A stretch of 64,000 bases of DNA from Akkermansia muciniphila. Its GTDB lineage: Bacteria; Verrucomicrobiota; Verrucomicrobiia; Verrucomicrobiales; Akkermansiaceae. Both the position numbers and the translations under genes were made by a program. The stretch covers positions 1-64,000 of the forward strand of contig CAMCYK010000003.1 in the NCBI GenBank assembly GCA_945883695.1, written 5' to 3'. The notes under the pieces are model-generated. The model was given only the letters and a program-made list of their open reading frames with translations, did no database searches and was not told the origin of the DNA. This document shows positions 26,925-35,229 of the stretch, in pieces (position 1 is the stretch's first letter; every line of letters starts with the position of its first letter).

Positions 26925-28747
26925 CCGATTTTTCACGGAACCATCTCGCGTGGCTCCTCCCCGCGCTCTGCCTCGTTTTCCTCGCGGCGAACGCGTTCCG
27001 GGCGACGCGTCCGTCCGAGGGTTTCGATTTCCCGAACTTCGGCACCCTGCCTGTCGTTTCGAACGGGCGGGTGCAACCGCTCGATTCGCTTGCGCGCAAC
27101 ACCCTGCTCGCGATCCACGCGAAGCAACGCGTGCCGGGCGAAGGCACTCCCTCCGCTCCCTCCGCATGGCTCGCGGAACTCGCCTTCAAACCCGCGCTCG
27201 CCGACACGCGGAAAATTTTCCTGATCCACCACGATGACCTTCTCGGCCTCACCGGCCTCACTCGCGGCGAGGAGAAAAGCTTTTCCTTCGACCAGCTCCA
27301 GCCCTCTTTCCCCACCCTGCAAAAGGAAGCCGGCCGGATCGAGAAAATCGATGCGCAGGCGCGCAGCGCTTACGAAAAAGCCCTGATGCGGCTCACGCGG
27401 AACCTCTTCGCCTACAACCAGCTCAAGCACGCCCTCGCGCTGCCGCGGAAGGAGAACATCGAGACGGAATTCGGGCTCTTCCTGGAGAAGGTCACCGCCG
27501 CACTGTCCGCCGCCGACAACAAGGACGCGCCGAAGGACCAGCCGCTCATCGACGACGCCTCCGCGCGGATGCGCGAGATGCTCGCGTGGGCGCCCTTCAG
27601 CGAGGTCTTCACCACGCCCTCCGGCACCGGCGACGCGGGCTGGCGGAAACTCCCGGATTCCGTGATCGACTCCGCCGACACCGGCAAACTCCACCCCGCG
27701 GCGCTCGCCTACGCCCGCCTCGGCGATTCCTACCGCACGGGGAATACCGCCGCCTTCAACTCCGCCGTCGCGGATTACCGCAAATGGCTTTCCGAAAACC
27801 GTTCCGAAGCCCTCGCCAAAAGCTCGGCGGAAACGCTCTTCAACCGCATCGCGCCGTTTTACCAAAGCATGGCGCTCTACGTTGCGGCCTTCCTTTGCGC
27901 CGCGTTCTCATGGCTGCGGGCCGGTTCCGCCCTGCGCGTCGCCGCGTTCCGCATCCTGCTGATCGGCTTCGTGGTGCACACCGCAGGGCTCATCACCCGC
28001 ATGACACTCGAAGGCCGGCCGCCGGTCACGAACCTCTATTCCTCCGCCATTTTCATCGGCTGGGGCGTCATTGTCCTCAGTGCCGTGCTTGAGATATTTC
28101 ACCGCAACGCGATCGGCACGGCGGTCGCCGCCGCGGTCGGCTTCGCCACGCTTCTCGTCGCGCACCACCTTTCCCTTTCCGGAGACACCCTGGAAATGAT
28201 GCGCGCCGTGCTCGACACGAATTTCTGGCTCGCCACCCACGTCGTCGTCATCACCCTCGGTTACTCGGCTTGCTTCCTGGCCGGCGGCATCGCCATCGCC
28301 TGGATCCTTCGCCGCGCTTTCGGCGGCATTCCGCCCGCGACCAGCGCCTCGATGCGCGGCATGGTCTATGGAGTCATCTGTTTCGCCACGCTCGCCAGCT
28401 TCGTCGGCACGGTGCTCGGCGGCATCTGGGCGGACCAGTCGTGGGGCAGGTTCTGGGGCTGGGATCCCAAGGAAAACGGCGCCCTGCTGATCGTGATCTG
28501 GAACGCGATCATCCTCCACGCCCGCTGGGGGGGCATGGTGAAGGAGCGCGGCATGATGGTCATGGCGGTCTTCGGAAACGTGATCACCTCGTGGTCATGG
28601 TTCGGCACGAACATGCTCGGCATCGGCCTGCATTCCTACGGCTTCACCGACGCCGCCTTCTTCTGGCTGTCCGCCTTCATCGTTTCCCAACTCGTCATCA
28701 TGGCGCTGGCCTATCTGCCGCAGCGGAAAAGGCTGGAAACCACCTGA
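26921..28747 (+). CDS. ccsA: Cytochrome c biogenesis protein CcsA/ResC (heme synthase subunit) with long N-terminal extension
   Basis: 608 aa from ATG 26921 (overlaps resB). Residues about 315-600 are the CcsA/CcmC/CcmF-type multi-helix core with the tryptophan-rich WWD heme-binding motif (WGRFWGWDPKENGALL) and His residues in LLVAHHLSLSG, ATHVVVITLG and GIGLHSYGF. The N-terminal roughly 300 residues form an extension after one membrane segment. It begins with GTLPVVSNGRVQPLDSLARN, seen in the longer CcsA variants of Planctomycetes/Verrucomicrobia-type bacteria (recall, not checked). The paired ResB/CcsA would attach heme to the 24 or more heme sites encoded in this locus. Confidence 0.93.
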   Translation: MTDFSRNHLAWLLPALCLVFLAANAFRATRPSEGFDFPNFGTLPVVSNGRVQPLDSLARNTLLAIHAKQRVPGEGTPSAPSAWLAELAFKPALADTRKIFLIHHDDLLGLTGLTRGEEKSFSFDQLQPSFPTLQKEAGRIEKIDAQARSAYEKALMRLTRNLFAYNQLKHALALPRKENIETEFGLFLEKVTAALSAADNKDAPKDQPLIDDASARMREMLAWAPFSEVFTTPSGTGDAGWRKLPDSVIDSADTGKLHPAALAYARLGDSYRTGNTAAFNSAVADYRKWLSENRSEALAKSSAETLFNRIAPFYQSMALYVAAFLCAAFSWLRAGSALRVAAFRILLIGFVVHTAGLITRMTLEGRPPVTNLYSSAIFIGWGVIVLSAVLEIFHRNAIGTAVAAAVGFATLLVAHHLSLSGDTLEMMRAVLDTNFWLATHVVVITLGYSACFLAGGIAIAWILRRAFGGIPPATSASMRGMVYGVICFATLASFVGTVLGGIWADQSWGRFWGWDPKENGALLIVIWNAIILHARWGGMVKERGMMVMAVFGNVITSWSWFGTNMLGIGLHSYGFTDAAFFWLSAFIVSQLVIMALAYLPQRKRLETT

Positions 28748-29125
28748 TAGAAGAACCTCCTCGATTTGCAATCAGCTCCGCCCTTCCGCCCAGCAGACGG
28801 CGCAAACGAGCTTTGACGACCGGACGCACTTCCAAGGAGATGCTTTTCCCGGGAAAGACCGGGCCAAGCCGGTGCTGCTGGAGTTCCCGAACGCGTAAAA
28901 CGAAAAACCCGCTGGCGTCGTCGGGGGGTAAGCGCGTTGATCGGAGTGTCGCGTTGATCGGAGTGTCGCGTTGATCGGAGTGTCGCTTGGAAGAGCTGCC
29001 GGACCTGCCGCCCACCGCGTGGTTGAAGGCCGAGGGCGAACCGGTGCGGTTGGATGAGCCAGCCGAAGAGGGAGAAGCTAATGGCGTAAAACCGGTCTAC
29101 GCCCGGAATCCCAGATCCCACCGCA
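28748..29125. other. Intergenic region between the ccsA operon end and a convergent PEP-CTERM gene
   Basis: 378 bp without a convincing gene. It contains the 17-bp tandem repeat at 28934-28984. No intrinsic terminator with a T-tract is visible. Small ORFs on both strands look like read-throughs of repetitive sequence. Confidence 0.6.
28934..28984. repeat. 17-bp perfect tandem repeat, three copies
   Basis: GCGTTGATCGGAGTGTC is repeated three times without mismatch (28934-28950, 28951-28967, 28968-28984), followed by a truncated fourth start. It is intergenic between convergent genes. Confidence 0.95.
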
Positions 29126-30874
29126 TCAGGATGAGACCGGACGCCGGCGGGACAACAAACCGCAGGCAAGGAGAATCGCGGTCGCGCCCAGCCCGCCCGG
29201 CTCAGGCACGGCGGACACGGCGGACCAGCTGAGAGATTGACCGCTCACCGCGAAGGAGCCCCAGTTGTTCGGTGCCACGGTCTTGCCATTGTAGGAATAC
29301 TGGAAGCCGCCGCTGAAGACCGAGGCCCAGTCCGAGAGGGTGGCGCTGCCATTCGCGGATTTGAAAATGTCCGTCCAGGTGCGGTCCTGGTCCCAGAAGC
29401 CGCCGGTGAAATCCTGGGTGCCGGTGAGCATGATCTTGAAGATCGCCCCGCTGCCGGCGACTGCCGTGGTGTTGACGCCGTCGTAGGCCGTGCCGCGGTT
29501 GGTTTCCGGAGCGGCCTGCGCGGTATCGATTTCCCACTTGAAGATCGACCCGCTGGAGAAGGTGGTGGTGCCGGCGACGGTGAGCACGCCCGGGCTGTTG
29601 CCGGGAGCAAGTGCGCCACCGCTGAAAATGGTGGTGTTTCCTCCGACCGCGCCGCTGCCGGCGAGAATGGCACCACTGGAGACGCCGACGGCGGAGCTGG
29701 CGGAGGTGGAGCCGTTGATGATGAGCATCCCGCCGGCCACGGTGGTCGCGCCGGTGTAGGTGTTCGCAGCGGCAAGGGTGAGCGTGCCCGCACCCTCCTT
29801 GCTCAGCGAGCCAGCCCCGCTGATGCCCCCCTGCACCTCGAAGGAACCGCCGGAAAAACCGAGCTGCCCGCCGTTGGTGGCGATCGCACCCGAGAGGATG
29901 ACTTTGCCGTCGCCGCTGTTTTCAAGAGTGGCGACCTGACCGTCGAGGCTGATGGAATTGCCAAAGGTGTTGGCGGTGCCGTTGTTCGCCGCGAGGGAAT
30001 CGAACACCACGGAAGCCGCCGAGCCGATTTCCACCCGCGCGCTGCCAAGGTTCCCCGCCTCGCCGACGGTGAGGCGGCTACCCTCGAGCACCGAGGCGGT
30101 CCCGGAAAAGATATTGCTGCCAGCCAGGCGCAGGCCACCGGCACCGGCGACCTCGATCTCCCCTGCTCCTTGGATTTTTCCGCTGTAAGTGGCTCCTTGG
30201 GCGCCTTCGTTGAAAGTCACCTTGGCCCCGGCTTCCATCAGCAGCCCGCTCCCGGCCTGGCCGGCGCTGAGAGTCTGGTCGCTGCCAGCCTGATAGATCT
30301 GCGGCGCGGCTCCGAGATCGGCGACCGCCCCTGAGAGAATCGAGCTCCCCGAATCGTCGTAGGCCCAATCCAGCACCACGCCGCCAACATCGTTGCGGGT
30401 CAGGTTCACGCGCATCCAACCGTAGTTAACGGCGTTACCGCGCAGCAGTGTGAAACCCAGATAGCCGGTCTGCCCGGCGCTGAATTGCCCCGCACCCGGC
30501 CCGAGGTGGCCGGAGTCGTCCTCGGCCCCGGAACCGCCCCAACCGGTGGCAACCTGCGAAGTAGCGCCGACGGAGGATCCCAAGGCCAGAGCCCGAATCG
30601 GGTCCTCATTGCCCGTCCCGATCCGCACCGGCTGAAAGCTGGGAGAATTGGCGATCCCGAGACCGCCGAAAAATGGATTGAGGTCCCAATTGCCGCTGGC
30701 CGACCCGCCGTTTTGGAAATCGGTGAGATCGATGAACACCCCCTCGAAATCCCGGGTGATCGAGATGTTTTGCTCCCCGCTGTAAACGATGGCGGCGCCG
30801 GCGGGGACGGCCGTGGCGCAGCCGAAAAGCGTGACCTGCCACCACTGACTCCCCGTTGGATAGGATGGTTTCAT
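29126..30874 (-). CDS. PEP-CTERM protein with autotransporter-associated beta-strand repeats
   Basis: 582 aa. The N-terminal signal is followed by a globular region (about 30-180) with a surface-protein-like SGHLGPGAGQFSAGQTGYLGF section. Beta-helix repeats lie at about 220-470 (GAGSLSKEGAGTLTLAAANTYTG is the autotransporter-associated repeat; also GNTTIFSGGALAPGNSPGVL). The C-terminus is a PEP-CTERM sorting signal: VPEPGG, a hydrophobic helix, then RRR. It is processed and anchored by an exosortase system that is not in this window. It is the last gene of the minus-strand secreted cluster; its ATG lies 4 bp from the upstream stop. Confidence 0.9.
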   Translation of the reverse strand: MKPSYPTGSQWWQVTLFGCATAVPAGAAIVYSGEQNISITRDFEGVFIDLTDFQNGGSASGNWDLNPFFGGLGIANSPSFQPVRIGTGNEDPIRALALGSSVGATSQVATGWGGSGAEDDSGHLGPGAGQFSAGQTGYLGFTLLRGNAVNYGWMRVNLTRNDVGGVVLDWAYDDSGSSILSGAVADLGAAPQIYQAGSDQTLSAGQAGSGLLMEAGAKVTFNEGAQGATYSGKIQGAGEIEVAGAGGLRLAGSNIFSGTASVLEGSRLTVGEAGNLGSARVEIGSAASVVFDSLAANNGTANTFGNSISLDGQVATLENSGDGKVILSGAIATNGGQLGFSGGSFEVQGGISGAGSLSKEGAGTLTLAAANTYTGATTVAGGMLIINGSTSASSAVGVSSGAILAGSGAVGGNTTIFSGGALAPGNSPGVLTVAGTTTFSSGSIFKWEIDTAQAAPETNRGTAYDGVNTTAVAGSGAIFKIMLTGTQDFTGGFWDQDRTWTDIFKSANGSATLSDWASVFSGGFQYSYNGKTVAPNNWGSFAVSGQSLSWSAVSAVPEPGGLGATAILLACGLLSRRRPVSS

Positions 30875-30878
30875 GGGT

Positions 30879-31847
30879 TCACTCGGATTGCACTTTCACT
30901 CGAAAATACCTGGCCTTCCTGCCATTCACAAAAAACGGATAGGGCACGGAAACCGCCTCGATTTCGCCATCGTCCGCCAACACGGTGGGCGTCGAAGTGG
31001 AGGCCCGCCAGCTGGACAGATCACCGCTGAACTCGACAGTGTAGGTGAGGCCGACGGCGGCGTGGTTCTTGCGGCGGGCGAACACCGCACGAAAGGAGAA
31101 GCTGCTGCCGGTGCCACTGGCGAACGGCAGCGGGACGCCGCGCTCCAACAAGTTCGCCCCGCTCCAGCGGAGCATTCCGCCGCTAAATTGCACGGGATTC
31201 AGGCCAAAAGCGTATTCCTGTAAATTGTTGAGCCCGTCCGAATCCGCGTCGCTGGCGGGACCGCCGTTTTGATTTGCATCGCCGAAATGGCCGACCTGCC
31301 AAAGATCGGCCAGGCCGTCGGCGGCATAGATCCCGAAGTCGTCATCGCCGGTGTTCACGACCTGGATGGAGAGGGTTCCCGCGAGGGCCTGATAGGCAGC
31401 ACGGACCACGGCGGTGCTTGTCTGATAGACCGATCCGGCGGTGACAAGTCCTCCGCTGCTGATGCCGGCCAGGGGCCCGCTTTGCACGCTCCATGCGAGC
31501 CATTCCGCGGCGAGTGGCGCGCTCGTCCCATCATCGTACCGCAGGCTTGCCCCGAGCTGGCGGCCGGCCCGCTCATGCAGAATGATCCCGGAGTCGGCGT
31601 CATCGAGGAGCAGCTCCACGGCATCGAGCAGCTGGCCGGAGAATCCCGTGCGCAGGCGATAGTCGGGTGACGAACCCGCCTGACCGGACGCGGTGGTGGA
31701 ATTGACCTGATAGTCCTCACTGCCGGCAGCCAGGCCGCCGCCATCCCATGAGACCGGGGCAAGCTGATAGTCCGCGCTGGTCCCGGCCACCGCGGGCAGC
31801 GTGAGAAAGAACCCGAGAATCAACCCGCGCGGCCCTTGCATCTTCAT
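30879..31847 (-). CDS. Secreted protein with EF-hand-like DxDxDG segment and FYR-type C-terminal module
   Basis: 322 aa, signal peptide (MKMQGPRGLILGFFLTLPAVAG). The early repeat-like segments YQLAPVSWDGGG and YQVNSTTASGQAGSSPDYRL are common in Verrucomicrobia secreted proteins. An Ig-like middle (about 70-165) precedes DADSDGLNNLQEYAFGLNP, a calcium-binding-like loop. The last roughly 75 aa (TYTVEFSGDLSSW...YFRVKVQ) match the C-terminal module shared by other proteins here. Its ATG overlaps the stop of the S74/RCC1 gene by 4 bp. Function unknown; probably extracellular. Confidence 0.85.
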   Translation of the reverse strand: MKMQGPRGLILGFFLTLPAVAGTSADYQLAPVSWDGGGLAAGSEDYQVNSTTASGQAGSSPDYRLRTGFSGQLLDAVELLLDDADSGIILHERAGRQLGASLRYDDGTSAPLAAEWLAWSVQSGPLAGISSGGLVTAGSVYQTSTAVVRAAYQALAGTLSIQVVNTGDDDFGIYAADGLADLWQVGHFGDANQNGGPASDADSDGLNNLQEYAFGLNPVQFSGGMLRWSGANLLERGVPLPFASGTGSSFSFRAVFARRKNHAAVGLTYTVEFSGDLSSWRASTSTPTVLADDGEIEAVSVPYPFFVNGRKARYFRVKVQSE

Positions 31848-34639
31848 TCCCCCAGCGCCGCTTCCAGTTTCCGCAGGCGGAGCTCCTGGGCGGAGATTTG
31901 TTGCTTCAAGGCTTGGTTTTCCCGATGCAGTTCCTGCACGGCGGCGGCGGTGTAAATGGTGAGCGGATAGGTATCCACCTGCAGGATCTCCGAGCCGTCG
32001 GGCATAGTCTCGCCGCTGCTTTTCACATCATCCGGGAAGATCCGCGCGAATTCCTGGGCGATCACGTTCGGATAGCGGCGGTCCTCAATCTCAGGGTGGG
32101 CCGCCAGGTAGTCCTGATGATAACGGAAATCCACGAGACGGACCTGATCGAGTTTCTCCAAGGCACCGGAGATCGACTCGATATCGGTCTTGATCCGGCG
32201 ATCGGAATTCGAGAGCCAGCTTCCGGCGGTGCTCTTGCTGGCATTGCCATTCACTTCCAGGGCGTTGGTGGCCGGCGAGCGCTGGATGCCGACCTTCCCG
32301 GTGAAGACGTTGTCCTGATCGAGGCGGGCGACTTGGGCCGAAACCGAATCGGAGCGCAGGGCCACGGCATGATTCGCACCGGCGGCAATCGCGGTGATCT
32401 GGGTGGCTCCCGCAGGGAAGGTGGCCTTCCCGCTGGTGGTGTCACCAGCGAATATCAAGGTGCCATCCGACTTCAGCCCGAGACTGAAACCGTAACCCGC
32501 GGCGATTCTGGTGATTCCGCTCCAACTCGCAGGAGTCGTGACCTGACCCGAGAGATCCCACCCCCAAGCCACCACCGTGCCATTGCTTTTGAGAGCGAGG
32601 CTGTGATAAGCTCCGGCGGCGATGGCCACCACTCCGGATGCTGCTTCTGCCGGCACGATGTTTTGGCCCACGCCATCGACTTCACCGCCCCGTCCCCACG
32701 CGACCACCGCACCCGCGGAAGTGAGTGCGAGTGAGTGGTCATAACCTGCAGCGATGGCAGTTACGGCGACACCGCCGAGGCTCGAGGGGAGGGTCGTCTG
32801 GCCCCAGTAATTGTCGCCCCATGCCCGCAGCGAGCCATCTCCCAGAAGTGCAAGGCTGTGATTGGCACCTGCCGCGACCTTGGCGGCGGTGTTGATGTTT
32901 GCTGGAATGGTGCATTGCCCATAAACGTTGTTTCCCCAGGCGATCAGCGTGCCGTCGCTCTTACAAACCAGATTGTGTTCAGCGCCGGCGGTGATCTCCG
33001 TGACACCCGTGGCGGTGCTTGGAACGGTGGTCTGCCCTTTGCTGTTGAGTCCCCAGGCCAGGACAGTGCCATTGTCGAGCAATGCCAGGCTGTGGGAAGC
33101 TCCGCACGCGACGTTGGCAACATTGGAGAGGCTTGGGACCGTGACTTGACCGTAGGTATTTTCGCCCCAGGCGACCACTGGCTTGAGTGGTGCGGCCACC
33201 ACGCTGGCCAGCGGAACTTGCGTGATACTGCCGGAGTCCGAGAGAACCACCGCCTTACGAGTAGGGGTGGCTGAATTGGTGGTCAGATACAGATTGGTGC
33301 CATCAAACTCCACCGAGCCGAAGACCGGCGTCGTCAGGCTGGTGCCGGCGGCCAGCCGCAGCGGGGCGGATGCACTGCTTCCCGCGGGGAGAAGCACCGT
33401 GCCGGTGAATGCGGGACTGGCCAGGTTCGCTTTGAGCTCCAGCGCCGCTTGCTGTGCCGTGGAGACCGGCTTGTTCGCATCCGCGGTGTTCGTGACGTTG
33501 CCGAGTCCCACCATCGTGGAAGTGATGCCGCCCACGGTTCCCGTGAAGGTGGGACTGGCCAGGTTCGCCTTGAGGGCAAGCGCCGTTTGCTGCGCCGTGG
33601 AGACCGGTTTGTTCGCATCCGAAGTGTTGCTCACGTTGCCGAGCCCCACCATCGCGGCGGTGATGCCATTCACGGTTCCGGTGAAGGTCGGATTGGCGCG
33701 GTTCGCTTTGAGATCGAGTGCCGCTTGCTGTGCCGTGGAGACCGGCTTGTTCGCATCCGAAGTGTTGTCCACTTTGCCGAGACCCACCATCGACTCGTCG
33801 ATGCCACGCACGGTTCCGGTGAAGGTAGGACTGGCCAGGTTCGCCTTGAGAGCAAGCGCCGTTTGCTGCGCGGTGGAGACCGGCTTGTTCGCATCCGAGG
33901 TGTTGCTCACGTTGCCGAGGCCCACCATCGCGGCGGTGATGCCGCCCACGGTTCCGGTGAAGGTCGGAGATTCCAAGGGGGCCAACAAGGCAGCGTTCCC
34001 ATGTATCTTACCAAGAGCAGAGAGAATTGAATCTCCCTCCATAAGCGTTCCTGTGCTGGATGCGAATCCAGTGAGAAACTTGCCTGTCACGACCTGGCTG
34101 GAAATCGAGGTCGCGTTCTGGGCGCCACTCACATCACCCGAGAGCAGTCCGGTAAAACGGGCGGCCTCCACAGCCTGCTCAGCGGCAACAGCGTTCTCCG
34201 CATGAAACGCATAGGGAGTGGCAGCCAGCCGCTGGTCCGGAGAAATCTGTTGAAATCCACGACTGCCATCATTGAACCAGACGCGCAGGCGGACATCATC
34301 GTGGTCCAGCGCGCTTGCAGGGAGGTCGGTCATGTTGGCCAGCGCGGAATCGCCCAGCAGGACCGCGTAGAGGCCGTTGGTGACGGACAGCATGACCGGG
34401 GAGGTTGGCGCCGCACCCGCGGTGCTGGTTCCGTCGTTGCTCCAATAGCTGATCGATCCGCTCCCATTGACCAATGCGAACTTGAACTGGCCGCTGCCAT
34501 TGAAGTTCACCCCGGCCACGGCGATGCGTCCCTGATGATTGAGCACCTGAGGCACTGCGGCACCGGACTCCAATACTCCCAGCGCCGAAAAGAAGGCGAG
34601 CAGGCTGACTTGGAAAAGATCGCGTGTTTTGAAAGTCAT
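31844..34639 (-). CDS. Secreted tail-fibre-like protein: 46-aa repeats, RCC1 repeats, Peptidase_S74 chaperone domain
   Basis: 931 aa, signal peptide. An N-terminal domain (about 30-150, VPQVLNHQGRIAV ... TPYAFHAENA) is shared with the 43539-45977 protein. Four 46-aa repeats follow (about 224-407; SPTFTGTV, MVGLGNV, NTSDANKPVSTAQQ), of the type seen in phage tail fibres. About seven RCC1-type units follow (about 490-795; VVAWGENTYGQVTVP, SLALLDNGTVLAWG), predicted to form a propeller. The C-terminus is a Peptidase_S74 intramolecular chaperone (SDRRIKTDIESI, with the Ser and Lys of the self-cleavage dyad) ending in a coiled coil (LHRENQALKQQISAQELRLRKLEAAL). S74 domains trimerise beta-helical fibres and cut themselves off. 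A trimeric secreted fibre presenting propellers is inferred. Both ends overlap neighbours by ATGA. Confidence 0.9.
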   Translation of the reverse strand: MTFKTRDLFQVSLLAFFSALGVLESGAAVPQVLNHQGRIAVAGVNFNGSGQFKFALVNGSGSISYWSNDGTSTAGAAPTSPVMLSVTNGLYAVLLGDSALANMTDLPASALDHDDVRLRVWFNDGSRGFQQISPDQRLAATPYAFHAENAVAAEQAVEAARFTGLLSGDVSGAQNATSISSQVVTGKFLTGFASSTGTLMEGDSILSALGKIHGNAALLAPLESPTFTGTVGGITAAMVGLGNVSNTSDANKPVSTAQQTALALKANLASPTFTGTVRGIDESMVGLGKVDNTSDANKPVSTAQQAALDLKANRANPTFTGTVNGITAAMVGLGNVSNTSDANKPVSTAQQTALALKANLASPTFTGTVGGITSTMVGLGNVTNTADANKPVSTAQQAALELKANLASPAFTGTVLLPAGSSASAPLRLAAGTSLTTPVFGSVEFDGTNLYLTTNSATPTRKAVVLSDSGSITQVPLASVVAAPLKPVVAWGENTYGQVTVPSLSNVANVACGASHSLALLDNGTVLAWGLNSKGQTTVPSTATGVTEITAGAEHNLVCKSDGTLIAWGNNVYGQCTIPANINTAAKVAAGANHSLALLGDGSLRAWGDNYWGQTTLPSSLGGVAVTAIAAGYDHSLALTSAGAVVAWGRGGEVDGVGQNIVPAEAASGVVAIAAGAYHSLALKSNGTVVAWGWDLSGQVTTPASWSGITRIAAGYGFSLGLKSDGTLIFAGDTTSGKATFPAGATQITAIAAGANHAVALRSDSVSAQVARLDQDNVFTGKVGIQRSPATNALEVNGNASKSTAGSWLSNSDRRIKTDIESISGALEKLDQVRLVDFRYHQDYLAAHPEIEDRRYPNVIAQEFARIFPDDVKSSGETMPDGSEILQVDTYPLTIYTAAAVQELHRENQALKQQISAQELRLRKLEAALGE
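33419..33970 (-). repeat. Four tandem 138-bp coding repeats (46 aa each)
   Basis: The units lie inside the S74/RCC1 gene, with exact 138-bp periodicity and a partial fifth copy. Copies 1, 3 and 4 are very similar and copy 2 is the most divergent (GIDESMVGLGKVDNTS). Shared parts are TFTGTV, MVGLG and ANKPVSTAQQ. Near-identity at DNA level makes unit gain or loss by recombination likely. Confidence 0.95.
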
Positions 34640-35229
34640 GGTTTCAGCTTTGGAGGCGGAGTGCTTGGAATGCGGCCGGGTGACTGGGCACCCTGGGCGG
34701 CCGGTGCCGGTTCCGGCGCCCCCTTCGTGAAGCCACGACCGGAATCGGTGGCGTAGAGAGTGTTATCGGATTTGCTGAACATCAGGCACATGCCTCCGTG
34801 TGAGGCCCGCAGGACAGTGAAGTCCTCCGGCTTGAAGCGGAACCAGCCGGGAGCCTCGGAAACCACCGGTGCCGAGGAGGCGGGCACCAGACCGAAGGCA
34901 TTGTCATCGCGCAAATACTGGATCAACCCGGTCGAAGCACTGACGACCAGGAACCATTGCCAGCGCTCGAGACCATCGGCGTCCCGCCACTCGTGGCGCT
35001 CGGCATGCTGGATATGGTCATCGTTGCCGGGACGCCGCCAGAATGCCCGTTCGAAAATCTTTTCGGAATCCGTCACCGTATCCGTCGGAGCCCCCTGCCG
35101 CCATGCGATTGGGCCCGGCTTTTCGGGTGCGACGGTGTCCGCCAGCGGAATCCACCGGCTCAGGGCCAACCACGTGACGGCCGAAATCGCTGCGACACCG
35201 GCCAAAGCCATCTTGCGGGACGGGTTCAT
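34636..35229 (-). CDS. Single-membrane-segment protein of unknown function
   Basis: 197 aa from ATG 35229, overlapping the stop of the giant gene (ATGA); its own stop overlaps the next start. One N-terminal membrane segment (KMALAGVAAISAVTWLALSRWIP) precedes a mostly soluble domain with the motifs FERAFWRRP, HAERHEWRDADGLERWQWFLV and ASHGGMCLMFSKSDNTLYATDSGRGF. The C-terminal tail is Pro/Ala-rich. I do not recognise the family. Tight coupling to the giant and S74 genes suggests it belongs to the same exported assembly, perhaps as a membrane tether (inference). Confidence 0.8.
   Translation of the reverse strand: MNPSRKMALAGVAAISAVTWLALSRWIPLADTVAPEKPGPIAWRQGAPTDTVTDSEKIFERAFWRRPGNDDHIQHAERHEWRDADGLERWQWFLVVSASTGLIQYLRDDNAFGLVPASSAPVVSEAPGWFRFKPEDFTVLRASHGGMCLMFSKSDNTLYATDSGRGFTKGAPEPAPAAQGAQSPGRIPSTPPPKLKP

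Noticed and set aside
28934-28984. CRISPR array
   Set aside because: Direct repeats of 17 bp with no spacers and no cas genes nearby.
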